64,000 nt of DNA from Halorhabdus sp. BNX81 (GTDB lineage Archaea > Halobacteriota > Halobacteria > Halobacteriales > Haloarculaceae): NCBI RefSeq assembly GCF_029229925.1, contig NZ_CP107254.1:310001-374000 (forward strand). The letters are read 5' to 3'. The position numbers and the translations under genes were made by a program. The stretch's first letter is position 1, and every line of letters starts with the position of its first letter. Shown here in pieces: positions 35,324 to 43,800 of the stretch. Below the pieces are notes generated by a model that had not been told where the DNA came from, did no database searches, and saw nothing but the letters and a program-made list of their open reading frames with translations.

Positions 35324-36960
35324 CGGGACACCTCCTCGACCGGGGCCTCGCTGTCCACGGACTCGATCCGTTCGAGGGCGTCGATCACGCCGCCCATCTT
35401 CTGTTCGGTTTCCTCGTACTCGCTGGCCGGGTCGGAGTCGGCAACGATCCCCGCCCCGGCCTGGACGGTGATGCGATCTTGCATTCGCTTCTCGCCACTT
35501 CCGTCGACGGTGTCGACGCCGTGTTCGACCGCCGCCGACCGGATGACGATCGCGAAGTCGGCGTCGCCGTTCCAGGAGAAATAGCCCACACCGCCGCCGT
35601 AGATCCCGCGCGGGTCGGGCTCGAGGTCGTCGATGATCTCCATCGCGCGGATCTTCGGCGCACCCGAGAGCGTCCCCGCCGGAAAGGCCGCCCGCGTCGC
35701 GTCGAAGGCGTCGCTGTCGTCGGCGAGCGTCCCCGTCACGGTCGACTCGATGTGCTGGACGTGGCTGTACTTCAGGACGTTCATGAACTCCTCGACCCGG
35801 ACGCTACCGGGCTCGGCCACGCGGCGGACGTCGTTTCGCGCCAGATCGACCAGCATCGTGTGCTCGGCGCGCTCCTTCTCGTCGGCGAGCATCTCGCCCG
35901 CGAGCCGGCGGTCCTCGACGGGGCTGTTGCCGCGCGTGGACGTCCCTGCGATCGGGTTCGAGGTGATCAGGTCGCCGCCGACCGAGACCAGCGTCTCCGG
36001 GCTCGCGCCGACGATCGTGCGGTCGTCGTACCCCAGCAGGTACATGTACGGCGAGGGGTTGATCGAGCGTAGCGAGTCGTACAGCGCGAGCGGGTCGACA
36101 TCGCCGTACAGTTCTCGCTTCCGGGAGATGACTCCCTGGTAGATGTCGCCGTCGAGGACGTGCTCCTTGGCGCGTTCGACCGCCTGTTCGTACTCGTCCT
36201 GTGGGCCGGCGTCCTCGTGCACCCGGTGGAATCCGCCGGTCTCGGGATCCCCCGCGTCGGCAAGCAGCGACTCGACGCGCTCGACCGCCGCAAGCAACTC
36301 GTCGTATCGCGCGCCCGCGTCCTCCTCGGGCCGAACGACCGGCGTGAACACCAGCGAGACCGTGTCCTCGGCGTGGTCGAACACCAGCGTCTTCGTCGCG
36401 AGCACGAACTGGGCGTCCGGGAATCGTGAGTCCGGTCGCTCGATTCCTACCTCGTCGAGCCAGAGATCGTAGACGGCCTCGTAGGCCAGAAACCCGACGA
36501 GCCCGCCCGAGAGCGTCTGGCGGTCGTGGGTCGGAAAGCCGCGGCGCTCGACGTCGGGCAGGACGGCCCGCAGGTCGTCGAGCACGTCGCCGCCGTTGGT
36601 TTCGAGCAGGTCGACGTAGCGGTCGTCGAAGACGTCCAGATCCGTCCCGTCAGATCCGACAGTCGCGACCGCGACGGGATCGTAGCCGACGAACGAATAC
36701 CGGGCGTGGCGGTCGTCAGTCGATGGCGCGAACGCGCCGTTGGGATCGCTGGAGGCGACCTTCTCGGCACTTTCGAGCAGGAACGCGTACTCGTCGGCGT
36801 TGGCGTTCTCGGAGTCACTCTCGCGACCGGTTACCGCCGCGTAGGCCGCGAGCGGATCCACGTCGGCGTCGAGTTCGACGGCGACCCGGATCACGCCCGG
36901 TTCGTCGGCGTCGGCCAGGTCCACGAACGCATCGCGGGAGAGCGACGGCTCGCCCGTCAT
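35320..36960 (-). CDS. trpE: Anthranilate synthase component I
   Basis: It converts chorismate plus ammonia to anthranilate. The 546-residue protein has an N-terminal domain with the FLLES motif, which binds the feedback inhibitor tryptophan in homologues, RYSFVGYDP, and a C-terminal chorismate-binding domain (SPYMYLLGYD, GTSTRGNSPVED, AEHTMLVDLARND, FPAGTLSGAPKIRAMEII). It overlaps both trpF and trpG by four bases (ATGA-type), so stoichiometric translation is expected. Confidence 0.95.
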   Translation of the reverse strand: MTGEPSLSRDAFVDLADADEPGVIRVAVELDADVDPLAAYAAVTGRESDSENANADEYAFLLESAEKVASSDPNGAFAPSTDDRHARYSFVGYDPVAVATVGSDGTDLDVFDDRYVDLLETNGGDVLDDLRAVLPDVERRGFPTHDRQTLSGGLVGFLAYEAVYDLWLDEVGIERPDSRFPDAQFVLATKTLVFDHAEDTVSLVFTPVVRPEEDAGARYDELLAAVERVESLLADAGDPETGGFHRVHEDAGPQDEYEQAVERAKEHVLDGDIYQGVISRKRELYGDVDPLALYDSLRSINPSPYMYLLGYDDRTIVGASPETLVSVGGDLITSNPIAGTSTRGNSPVEDRRLAGEMLADEKERAEHTMLVDLARNDVRRVAEPGSVRVEEFMNVLKYSHVQHIESTVTGTLADDSDAFDATRAAFPAGTLSGAPKIRAMEIIDDLEPDPRGIYGGGVGYFSWNGDADFAIVIRSAAVEHGVDTVDGSGEKRMQDRITVQAGAGIVADSDPASEYEETEQKMGGVIDALERIESVDSEAPVEEVSR

Positions 36961-37595
36961 GCGACCACCCGCGGTTCCCCAGCCCGATCGACGAACTGTT
37001 CGACGGCGTCGTGATCCTTGACCCCACCGTCGCGCTCGACGCCGCTGGCGGTATCGACACCGAACGGCCGGACGGTCTCGACGGCCTCAGCGACGTTCTC
37101 GGGCGTGAGTCCGCCGGCCAGCAGGATCGGGACGTCGAGGCGTTCGACGATTTCTGCCGTCCGGTCCCAGTCGTGGGTTTGACCGGTCCCGCCGCCGCCG
37201 GCTTCGTCCAGCGAGTCCACGACGAGTCCGTCGGCCGCGTCGGCGTAGGCGTCTAGTTCGGCGTCGTGGTCGAGTGCGACCAGGATCGGCTGGGAAATTT
37301 CCGCCGCGAGTGCCGCCACTTCGTTGGGGTCGAGCGTTCCGTGTATCTGGACGGCGTCCGGCTGAGTTTCCGCGACGAGTTCCCGGGCGTCCTCGACTGT
37401 CTCGGGCATCGTGACGAGCACGCCCGAGACGAGCGGCGGCACGGCGTCGAGCAGGTCGGCGGCACGTTCGCGGGAGACCTCGCGGGGCGTGTCAACTGGT
37501 ACCTCGCTGATCATGCCGACGGCGTCCGCGCCGGCGGCGACGCTCGCCCGCACGTCCGCCTCGCGGGTGTGCCCACAGATCTTCACGCGCGTCAT
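36957..37595 (-). CDS. trpF: Phosphoribosylanthranilate isomerase
   Basis: It catalyses the Amadori rearrangement of phosphoribosylanthranilate to CdRP. The 212-residue TIM-barrel protein starts TRVKICGHTREADV, with the active-site Cys of the KICG motif, and has VQIHGTLD, LAGGLTPENV and GVDTASGVE for phosphate binding. It overlaps trpD and trpE by four bases each. Confidence 0.93.
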   Translation of the reverse strand: MTRVKICGHTREADVRASVAAGADAVGMISEVPVDTPREVSRERAADLLDAVPPLVSGVLVTMPETVEDARELVAETQPDAVQIHGTLDPNEVAALAAEISQPILVALDHDAELDAYADAADGLVVDSLDEAGGGGTGQTHDWDRTAEIVERLDVPILLAGGLTPENVAEAVETVRPFGVDTASGVERDGGVKDHDAVEQFVDRAGEPRVVA

Positions 37596-38602
37596 GCGAT
37601 CACGCCGCGGAGGGAGGCGAATTTCTCGCCGGCCGCCCCCGAGTCGATCGCCTGGCGGGCAACTTCAACGCCGTCTTCCAGCGAGTCGGCTTCGCCCGCG
37701 ACGTAGATCGCCGCGCCGGCGTTCGCGAGGATGATGTCCCGTTTCGCGCCGTTTTCCTCGCCGCGGACGATCCCGCGGAGGGCCTCGGCGTTCTCCTCAG
37801 GTGTCCCGCCCGCCACATCGGCGATGTCGTGGCGGTCGAGTCCCAGGTCACTCGGAGAGAGGGTATACTCCTCGACGGAGTCGCCCTGCACTTCGGCGAC
37901 GGTCGTCTCGTCGTGGATCGCGATCTCGTCGAGGCCAGCGCCGTGGACGACCAGGGCGTGTTCGACGGGCATGTGCGCGAGCGAGCGCGCGATGAGGGGA
38001 ACTAGATCGGGGTCGTAGACGCCCAGGACCTGCGCGTCAGCGCCGGCGGGGTTCGTGAGCGGGCCGAGGACGTTGAAGATCGTCCGCATGCCGAGTTCCT
38101 TGCGCGGCCCGATGACGGCCTTCATCGCCGGGTGGAAGACGGGCGCGAGCATGAACCCGATGCCCTCGTCCTCGATGGCGTCCGCGACGGCCGGCGGTTC
38201 GGCGTCGACCGTGACGCCGACCTCCTCCAGCACGTCGGCGCTGCCCGAGGAGGAGGAGACCGAATAGTTGCCGTGTTTGGCGATCGGGACGCCCGCGCCC
38301 GCGGCGACGATCGCGCTCGTCGTCGAGACGTTGATCGTGTCGTAGTCGTCCCCGCCCGTCCCGCAGGTGTCGACCAGCGGGTCGCGATCGGGCTCGATCG
38401 TCCGGGCGGCCTCGCGCATCCCCTGGGCGAAGCCCGCGATCTCGGCCTCGGTCTCGCCTTTCGCCCGGAGTGCACTCAGGAGCGCGCCGATCTGGGCCTC
38501 CGTCGCGTCCTCGAAGACCGCACTCGATGCTTCTTTGGCCTGTTCGACGGTCAGATCCTCTCCCTCGGTGACGCGTTCGATGTGTGTCTGTAGTGTGGAC
38601 AT
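37592..38602 (-). CDS. trpD: Anthranilate phosphoribosyltransferase
   Basis: It joins PRPP to anthranilate. The 336-residue protein has DTCGTGGDDYDTINVSTTSA (PRPP-binding glycine loop), KHGNYSVSSSSGSADVLE, and NPAGADAQVLGVYDPDL, all conserved in TrpD. The ATG at 38602 is used; the frame extends ten codons further but those overlap the operator-like sequences. It is the first gene of trpDFEG. Confidence 0.94.
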   Translation of the reverse strand: MSTLQTHIERVTEGEDLTVEQAKEASSAVFEDATEAQIGALLSALRAKGETEAEIAGFAQGMREAARTIEPDRDPLVDTCGTGGDDYDTINVSTTSAIVAAGAGVPIAKHGNYSVSSSSGSADVLEEVGVTVDAEPPAVADAIEDEGIGFMLAPVFHPAMKAVIGPRKELGMRTIFNVLGPLTNPAGADAQVLGVYDPDLVPLIARSLAHMPVEHALVVHGAGLDEIAIHDETTVAEVQGDSVEEYTLSPSDLGLDRHDIADVAGGTPEENAEALRGIVRGEENGAKRDIILANAGAAIYVAGEADSLEDGVEVARQAIDSGAAGEKFASLRGVIA

Positions 38603-38603
38603 T

Positions 38604-38654
38604 GTTGTACGTATTCGGATTGTAGTGTACAAATCCGTACAACGACTTAAGCGT
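38604..38654 (-). promoter_or_regulatory. trpDFEG promoter with TGTACA (TRP-box-like) sites
   Basis: A TATA-like CGCTTAAGTCG (minus strand, about 38644-38654) is about 45 bases before trpD. Between it and the ATG lie an inverted pair GTTGTACG (38604-38611) and CGTACAAC (38636-38643), and a perfect TGTACA at 38626-38631. TGTACA is the TRP box recognised by TrpY in Methanothermobacter. Placement over the predicted transcription start suggests repression by blocking initiation. The regulator here is unknown. Confidence 0.55.
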
Positions 38655-38730
38655 ATCGGGACCGGTGTGGTCGGTCGTCGTCAATCGGTACCGAAACCGA
38701 TTTTCCCGTGAGTGCCGGACGGATAGATGC

Positions 38731-38815
38731 GCGAGGGTGGCTGAGCTAGGCCAAAGGCGGCGGGCTTAAGACCCGCTCCCGAAGGGGTCCAGGGGTTCGA
38801 ATCCCCTCCCTCGCA
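38731..38815 (+). tRNA. tRNA-Leu (TAA)
   Basis: The 85-nt gene has acceptor stem GCGAGGG/CCCTCGC with discriminator A, anticodon arm GCGGG-CTTAAGA-CCCGC with the TAA anticodon, a long class II variable arm (TCCCGAAGGGGTCC), and T-arm AGGGG-TTCGAAT-CCCCT. CCA is not encoded. No intron is seen. Confidence 0.95.
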
Positions 38816-38818
38816 TAG

Positions 38819-38845
38819 CGAGACGTGAGCGAAGCGAACGTCTCG
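38819..38845. repeat. Hairpin with loop GAGCGAAGCGA (copy 1)
   Basis: The perfect 8-bp stem CGAGACGT/ACGTCTCG encloses the 11-nt loop GAGCGAAGCGA. It lies three bases after tRNA-Leu. The same loop is reused in the next hairpin and, with one change, after the thermosome gene. Confidence 0.7.
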
Positions 38846-38855
38846 ATTATTACGA

Positions 38856-38876
38856 ACGGCGAGCGAAGCGAGCCGT
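38856..38876. repeat. Hairpin with loop GAGCGAAGCGA (copy 2)
   Basis: A 5-bp perfect stem ACGGC/GCCGT encloses exactly the same 11-nt loop as the hairpin ten bases upstream, but with a different stem sequence. Confidence 0.65.
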
Positions 38877-39463
38877 GAGTACGGTGCGGCGAGCAATTCG
38901 CGAGCAGCAAATGTAATAGTGGGATTCGAATCCTGGAAGTCGCAGTCCCGGGAGCGCAGTGAAGCGAGCACCCCGGAACGTCTTCCTCCGGTTCGAATTC
39001 CGATCGACGCGTAGTGATACAGAGAACGATTGAAATACGAAATTGAAAGCCCCGGCTCGCTGGAGTCGGGGGCCTTGCTGTGCGCTTCCCTCGCTTCGCT
39101 CGGTCCAGTGCTTGCGTCGGCCGCCTTCCTCCAGCGAGCCGCCCCTTTCAGTCCCACCCGAACCGCCCCACCCAGCGGCCGAAACGGGTGGGAATGGAAG
39201 GGGACGCCCGCTCGGGGACGGTGGACGAAGAAAGCACCGCAGCGAACAGCGTGAGTGAGGAGCGCAGCGAGTCCCCCGAGCCGAGCGGGCGTGGGCTTCC
39301 CACTCTCAAATATTCATTTCTCGTATGAAGTACTAGGCGTCGATCGACGTTCGCAAACGCTTCGCGTTTACTCACTACATAAATTGTACAACTCTAAATA
39401 TACATTCAAAATTCAATTATTGGAGATAGATTTACCCATATCGACTGTAATAGCTGTTTACTA
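38877..39463. other. Non-coding spacer after tRNA-Leu with repeat remnants
   Basis: No gene is supportable. The region has a further imperfect GAGCG-type hairpin (38946-38977) and a T-arm-like GGGATTCGAATCC followed by GTCGCA near 38933-38954 that resembles the tRNA-Leu 3' end. It ends in an AT-rich promoter region (TAAATTGTACA, CTAAATATACA) ahead of the lipoprotein gene. It looks like a degraded insertion scar. Confidence 0.45.
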
Positions 39464-40012
39464 ATGGATGAAAACCTCAGCCGACGGCGATTAATTGCGG
39501 TAAGTTGTACCGTGGCTGCAAGCGGAGGGCTCGCGGCGTGCATGGATACGGCGGAGACAGAACCAAGCGGTAACGTAAAATCAGAATCGGATGGCAATGT
39601 AACAACTCCGGGTCCATATGATGCCGATTGGGATGACATTGAGTTCATCAACTTCGAGATGGCGTACGAACAGGACGACTCGCTCGACGAGAAGGGATCT
39701 CCCTGGGATTCCGCCGACACCGACGGGACCCTCACCATTTCGGCCAAGGCTCGTGAAAATCCGTATGAAAGCAACGTCCACGTTTCCGCGAGCGATGTAT
39801 TCATTCGAGGGTCGTCGATCACGACTGTGGGCAATGGGAAGTGGTCCGAACAAATCGACGCGAATCCCGAAAATACGGAACGAAAGGGAATAGATGGTGA
39901 TTCTATCGTCATTGAGGCAAATTCCGACTACGAACTTCAGATCGTATATGACAAACCCAAGGAGAATGGCAGGGTGACGATCAGCGGATGGTCCGGTCCC
40001 GATAGTGATTAA
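39464..40012 (+). CDS. Tat-type lipoprotein of unknown function
   Basis: The 182-residue protein starts with SRRRLIAVSCTVAASGG and a lipobox ending AACM, so it is probably exported by Tat and lipid-anchored. The mature part is acidic (many Asp/Glu/Ser) and beta-rich, with ANSDYELQIVYD near the end resembling an Ig-like domain. I do not recognise a family. Base composition is slightly AT-richer than its neighbours, consistent with accessory DNA. Confidence 0.7.
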   Translation: MDENLSRRRLIAVSCTVAASGGLAACMDTAETEPSGNVKSESDGNVTTPGPYDADWDDIEFINFEMAYEQDDSLDEKGSPWDSADTDGTLTISAKARENPYESNVHVSASDVFIRGSSITTVGNGKWSEQIDANPENTERKGIDGDSIVIEANSDYELQIVYDKPKENGRVTISGWSGPDSD

Positions 40013-40157
40013 GAAACGATGCGAGCGTGCCATCGACGGGCTCGTATGATCTGTTGAATCTACTGTCCCATCGATTCGTACTGTCGTGCACTTGGTGTGC
40101 GCAGATTTTGGTTGCGTCTTATTATATAATTATTACAATTCTATTGTGAGATGGGTT

Positions 40158-40628
40158 CTATGAACGCTCGTAGAGGCCAATCCCCACACCACCAGCCAGG
40201 ACACACCCCGCGTAGACGACTGTGGGCGAGAGCAGGCCGAGCAGCGGGTTCCAAGCGAGCGGAGCCAGCGGTCGGGCGTCGGCGTACAGCATCGCGTCCA
40301 GGACGACGTGGGACCAGGCACCGACGAGCGCCCCGGCGGCGACACTCGATCGGGACCAGCGGATGTCGAGGCCGTATCGTTCGATAGTGGGGCCAGCCAG
40401 CTCGTACCCGGCCAGGACGGCGATCGTGACGGCGGCGGCGACGCCGGCACCGCCAGGCAGCGTCGTGAGCGGGCCGTGAATCGGGGGCTCCAGCGGGCCG
40501 AAAATGACCAGCACGGCGCGGACGTCGATGACGACGCTCCCGAGACAGAGCGCTGGCAGGTCGAGCCGTCGGGTGGCCAGATTGCCGAGCAGCACCGCGG
40601 GACCAAGGTGGAAGGGCGTCAGCGGCAC
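40158..40628 (-). CDS. YdjM/DUF457-like integral membrane hydrolase family protein
   Basis: The 156-residue protein starts MPLTPFHLGPAVLLGNL and has GAWSHVVLDAMLY, the His-x-x-x-Asp region typical of the YdjM-type membrane-bound metal-dependent hydrolases. It has four or five hydrophobic segments. The enzymatic activity of this family is largely unproven. Confidence 0.75.
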   Translation of the reverse strand: MPLTPFHLGPAVLLGNLATRRLDLPALCLGSVVIDVRAVLVIFGPLEPPIHGPLTTLPGGAGVAAAVTIAVLAGYELAGPTIERYGLDIRWSRSSVAAGALVGAWSHVVLDAMLYADARPLAPLAWNPLLGLLSPTVVYAGCVLAGGVGIGLYERS

Positions 40629-40771
40629 ACCGGAGCGTGGTGGCCACGGTTCATATAGCTATGTCGACGGGTTGGTGGCGCGGAACTACCGTTCGTACAT
40701 TCCGGAATGCGGTGTACTACTTTATCGTACAGCGTGCACGAGTCCCGTCCTGTCGACAGCACCCTGCAATC

Positions 40772-41662
40772 TCAGGCCCCGCCATCCGTATAGCCGTAGA
40801 TGTCGGCCCAGTAGACGGTGCCGTCGTACCGGACGAGATATTCGCCGTCGACGTAATCGCTGTCGTTCTCGGCGTCACCGTAGACCGGATCGGCGGCGTC
40901 GAATTGCTCAACCAGCCTGGTCCAGGCGTCCGACTCCTGCTCTTGATAGTACGTCCCATCGATCGCATCGCTGACTATCTCCTGTTGTGCCGTGGAGAGA
41001 TTCGATAGCGTGAACAGATGGGTCGATTCGAGCCTGGTCGCGAGTTCGTCACTGTTGGCTGCCACCTGTTCGGCCTCGTATCGATAGGTGTAGATCGTTT
41101 TCGGGGACGGTCCTTCCACGGTGATACGGACCGTTCGATCCTCGAACTCGACCAGTTCGTAGCGGGGCCCGGAAACCAGGACGGACGCCGCCTGCTCGGA
41201 CTCGTTGTAGACAGCCTGCGTCGCGATGGTCTCGTCGGCGGTGACCGCTGTCGAACCGGGGTCCGGGAGCGCGTGCTGGTCGACCGCCGGGAGATCTCGA
41301 TACGCGATGCGATCGCCGGTCGTGTTGGTCGGGTCCTTCTCAATTTCCAGCACGAACGTGGGAACCTGCCTGGAGTCGATTGCCGACCAGGAGACGTTGT
41401 AGTACGTCCCGTCGACCGCGATCGGACGGTCGGGCGTGAACGGCGGATAGTCATTCGTCACGGTGGGGCCGGAGCCGTTTACGGCACCGACCGCGAGTCG
41501 GTGTGCTTCCTCGTCAAGGTCGCTTGTGTCCAGCGTGGCGTGTTCGGCGATCACCGTGGCGTTCGGTGCCGGGTGCATCGAGAGTGACTCCGCGTAGGAG
41601 CACCCCGACAGGCCGATCAACAGCAGCACCAGCACGGTGAGGAGGGCTGCGCGGCGTTGCAT
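40772..41662 (-). CDS. Haloarchaeal lipoprotein of unknown function
   Basis: The 296-residue protein begins with a signal peptide and lipobox (LVLLLIGLSGCSYAES), so it is exported through Sec and lipidated at the Cys. The mature part contains paired segments (DGTYYNVSWSAIDS and DGTYYQEQESDAW) and a C-terminal YLVRYDGTVYWADIYGY. There is no recognised family or enzyme motif. Confidence 0.72.
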   Translation of the reverse strand: MQRRAALLTVLVLLLIGLSGCSYAESLSMHPAPNATVIAEHATLDTSDLDEEAHRLAVGAVNGSGPTVTNDYPPFTPDRPIAVDGTYYNVSWSAIDSRQVPTFVLEIEKDPTNTTGDRIAYRDLPAVDQHALPDPGSTAVTADETIATQAVYNESEQAASVLVSGPRYELVEFEDRTVRITVEGPSPKTIYTYRYEAEQVAANSDELATRLESTHLFTLSNLSTAQQEIVSDAIDGTYYQEQESDAWTRLVEQFDAADPVYGDAENDSDYVDGEYLVRYDGTVYWADIYGYTDGGA

Positions 41663-41796
41663 ACGTTGTAGTCACATGATATGGGCATGTGTTTTGTGGT
41701 TGGGATGTCGGCCTGCGGCCCGAACTTCGGCGGGGAAACAGGACGGCAACAACTCACGCGACGTTCTTTTTTGTACTCCGGCCCAACGAGCGATCG

Positions 41797-42312
41797 ATGA
41801 CTGATACGCTACCGCCGGCCGTCGCCGACGCGTTCGACGACCACGGCGCGTTCGAAGCAAGCGAGCAGGGATATCGCGTGACGACGACCGTCTTCGATGC
41901 GACGGTGACGGCGACCGAGGTCGAGGGGGTGGGTCACGAATATACGGTGACCGTCCGGACGCCGATGCTCGACGCGGCTGTCGAGGACGAGGTCGTGGGG
42001 CCGGCGGTCGAAGAGGGCTGGTTCGAGACCTTTGAACGCCGACTCGAGGACGCGGCCGGGGCCACACGGGCGCGGGTCGACCTCGACGAGCATCGGCTTC
42101 GTGTAGACGACAGCCAGGCAGTCGCTTCGTTCGTCTTCTCGTACGGCGACCCGAATCAGGCCGCGGCGATCGCCAAGACGCTCGTCGAGTACGTTGAGGG
42201 GACCTACGTCGAAGGGATCGTTCCCGGGTACGACTACCAGCCGCCGGTCGCCGATCTCCTCCAGGCCTCGAAGACGGCCGGCGATAACGAGCGAAGCGGT
42301 ACCCCGCTGTAG
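41797..42312 (+). CDS. Conserved haloarchaeal cytoplasmic protein (DUF5813-like)
   Basis: The 171-residue acidic protein starts MTDTLPPAVADAFDDHGAFE and has VTVRTPMLDAAVEDEVVGPAVEEGW and a YVEGIVPGYDYQPPV segment. I associate these with a haloarchaeal family of unknown function (DUF5813, uncertain). It is soluble and has no metal-binding motif. The ATG at 41797 begins coding-like composition; the frame upstream is not coding-like. Confidence 0.68.
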   Translation: MTDTLPPAVADAFDDHGAFEASEQGYRVTTTVFDATVTATEVEGVGHEYTVTVRTPMLDAAVEDEVVGPAVEEGWFETFERRLEDAAGATRARVDLDEHRLRVDDSQAVASFVFSYGDPNQAAAIAKTLVEYVEGTYVEGIVPGYDYQPPVADLLQASKTAGDNERSGTPL

Positions 42313-42348
42313 CGGCGGCGACCCACCGGCCCTGTGTGGCCGACCGGT

Positions 42349-42579
42349 TCAATCCATCGCGAGGTACGTCTGGGTGTCCTCGATACCGTCGATCTCCTGG
42401 ATCTGTGTGGCGGCAATGTCCTTGACGTCGGCCGGTGCGGCGACATCGACCTTCGCGATGAGGTCGACGTCGCCGGCGACGACGTGCGCGCTCGCCACCC
42501 CGTCGATGGCGTCGATGGTGTTCTTGAGTCGATCCGCCTCGCCGGTGTGTGCTTTGACCATAATGTACGCTGTAACCAT
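42349..42579 (-). CDS. Stand-alone AsnC/RAM effector-binding domain protein (76 aa)
   Basis: The protein starts MVTAYIMVKAHTGEADRLKN and contains the RAM fold of Lrp/AsnC regulators (AHVVAGDVDLIAKVDV, then the dimer-forming IEDTQTYLAM), but no DNA-binding domain. It starts one base after the TrkA-like gene and has the same 76-residue length as the divergent paralogue at 43386. Stand-alone RAM domains bind amino acids and modulate partners. Confidence 0.8.
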   Translation of the reverse strand: MVTAYIMVKAHTGEADRLKNTIDAIDGVASAHVVAGDVDLIAKVDVAAPADVKDIAATQIQEIDGIEDTQTYLAMD

Positions 42580-42580
42580 G

Positions 42581-43267
42581 TCAGGCACCTCCGAGTGCTT
42601 GCTGTGGGGGCTGCTCGCCCACGATCAACTGTCGGACGTCGCCGAGAACGGTGAAATCCGCGAGGACGACCAGTCGATCGCCAGCCTCCAGGGACGCGTC
42701 GACGTTCGGCACGTCGACCGGATCGTCCTGCTTGCCGAAGGCCAGTAGCCGCGCGTTGGCCGGCAGTTCGAGTTCACTCAGGCTGTAGCCGTTGACCGGT
42801 GCGTCGGCGGTGACGGTAAACTGGATCAACTGGAGATGCTGGGCGATATCGGCGATCGCGACGCTGTTGCCTCCGAGCAGGGCATTCTTGGTCGCGATCG
42901 CGCCGAGGCGTTCGGGGTAGACAACCTCGTCGACGGCATCGGCGTACTGTCGGTAGATGTCCTCGCGGTAGTCTTCGTCGATGCGTAACACTGTCCGACA
43001 CCCGTGTTCGCTGGCGATCAGACAGGTTGCGAAGTTGGCATTGAGATCACCAGTGAGCGCGCCGACAACGTCCGTCGAGTCGAGATCCGCTTGTTCGAGG
43101 ACCGGTTCGAGCGACCCGTCCCCGTTGATCACCTCGAAGCCCGCGTCCCGTCCCCGGTCGGCCGTCCTGGGATCCGCCTCGACGAGGACGACGTCGTGGC
43201 CGCTCTCCCGGAGCGCTCGGGCTGTCCGGAGCCCGACCCGACCGGCACCCACGATAACGAATCGCAT
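42581..43267 (-). CDS. trkA: Stand-alone RCK (TrkA-like) K+ transport regulatory protein
   Basis: The 228-residue protein has RCK_N (FVIVGAGRVGLRTARAL, acidic VLVEADPR, VINGDGSL) and RCK_C (PVNGYSLSELELPANARLL and AGDRLVVLAD). TrkA proteins bind NAD(H)/ATP and gate Trk/Ktr K+ channels in the membrane. No TrkH gene is adjacent. The ATG at 43267 precedes the first strand, preferred over upstream starts. It is bracketed by two stand-alone RAM proteins. Confidence 0.88.
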   Translation of the reverse strand: MRFVIVGAGRVGLRTARALRESGHDVVLVEADPRTADRGRDAGFEVINGDGSLEPVLEQADLDSTDVVGALTGDLNANFATCLIASEHGCRTVLRIDEDYREDIYRQYADAVDEVVYPERLGAIATKNALLGGNSVAIADIAQHLQLIQFTVTADAPVNGYSLSELELPANARLLAFGKQDDPVDVPNVDASLEAGDRLVVLADFTVLGDVRQLIVGEQPPQQALGGA

Positions 43268-43362
43268 ATGGTGACTATTCACGTGCGAACGAATAAAGCT
43301 ATCCTCGCCGGCGAAACCGACGCCGGTTCTGGCTGGCACTGGGAGGGAAAGGTTCATGTCAT

Positions 43363-43384
43363 GGTAATCCGTATCATGGTTACC
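43363..43384. promoter_or_regulatory. Operator-like inverted repeat GGTAA-N12-TTACC
   Basis: An inverted repeat of five bases spaced by twelve ends two bases before the ATG of the RAM gene at 43386. If the mRNA is leaderless, the repeat covers the transcription start. It is short and could be chance. Confidence 0.35.
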
Positions 43385-43385
43385 G

Positions 43386-43616
43386 ATGGTTAGAGCGTTC
43401 ATCCTGGTGAAGACGGCCGCAGGGACGGCCGAGCAACTACTCGGAGATGCTCGGGCGGCAATCGGTGTCGAGGAGGCCCACGTCGTGGCTGGACAGTACG
43501 ATCTCGTCGTCGAGGCCGAACGGAACTCCGTCTACGAGATCATGGAGTCGGTGGCCAGCGGTATCCGTGACCTCGACGGCGTCACCGACACCCGGTCGTA
43601 CATCTGCCTGGAGTAG
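43386..43616 (+). CDS. Stand-alone AsnC/RAM effector-binding domain protein (76 aa), paralogue
   Basis: The protein starts MVRAFILVKTAAGTAEQLLG and contains VEEAHVVAGQYDLVVEAE and DTRSYICLE, aligning along its full length with the RAM protein at 42349. It has no helix-turn-helix. It is divergent from the RCK gene, with about 118 bases between, so both RAM proteins flank the K+-regulatory gene. Confidence 0.8.
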   Translation: MVRAFILVKTAAGTAEQLLGDARAAIGVEEAHVVAGQYDLVVEAERNSVYEIMESVASGIRDLDGVTDTRSYICLE

Positions 43617-43800
43617 TGCTACCACCCCGGTCGGGACGGCAAAACGGCGTCGTGACGATGGCTTGCCGGCTGAGAAGTTTCGCCGTCCGGATATCATCTC
43701 CAACTGGTTTTTGCGTCCGTATTGTCGAACCGACGCCCGCCGATCGAGCAGGGCTGCCGGAAACGATACCTCGAAGGGGCTGGCCCGTGTGGATGCTGGT

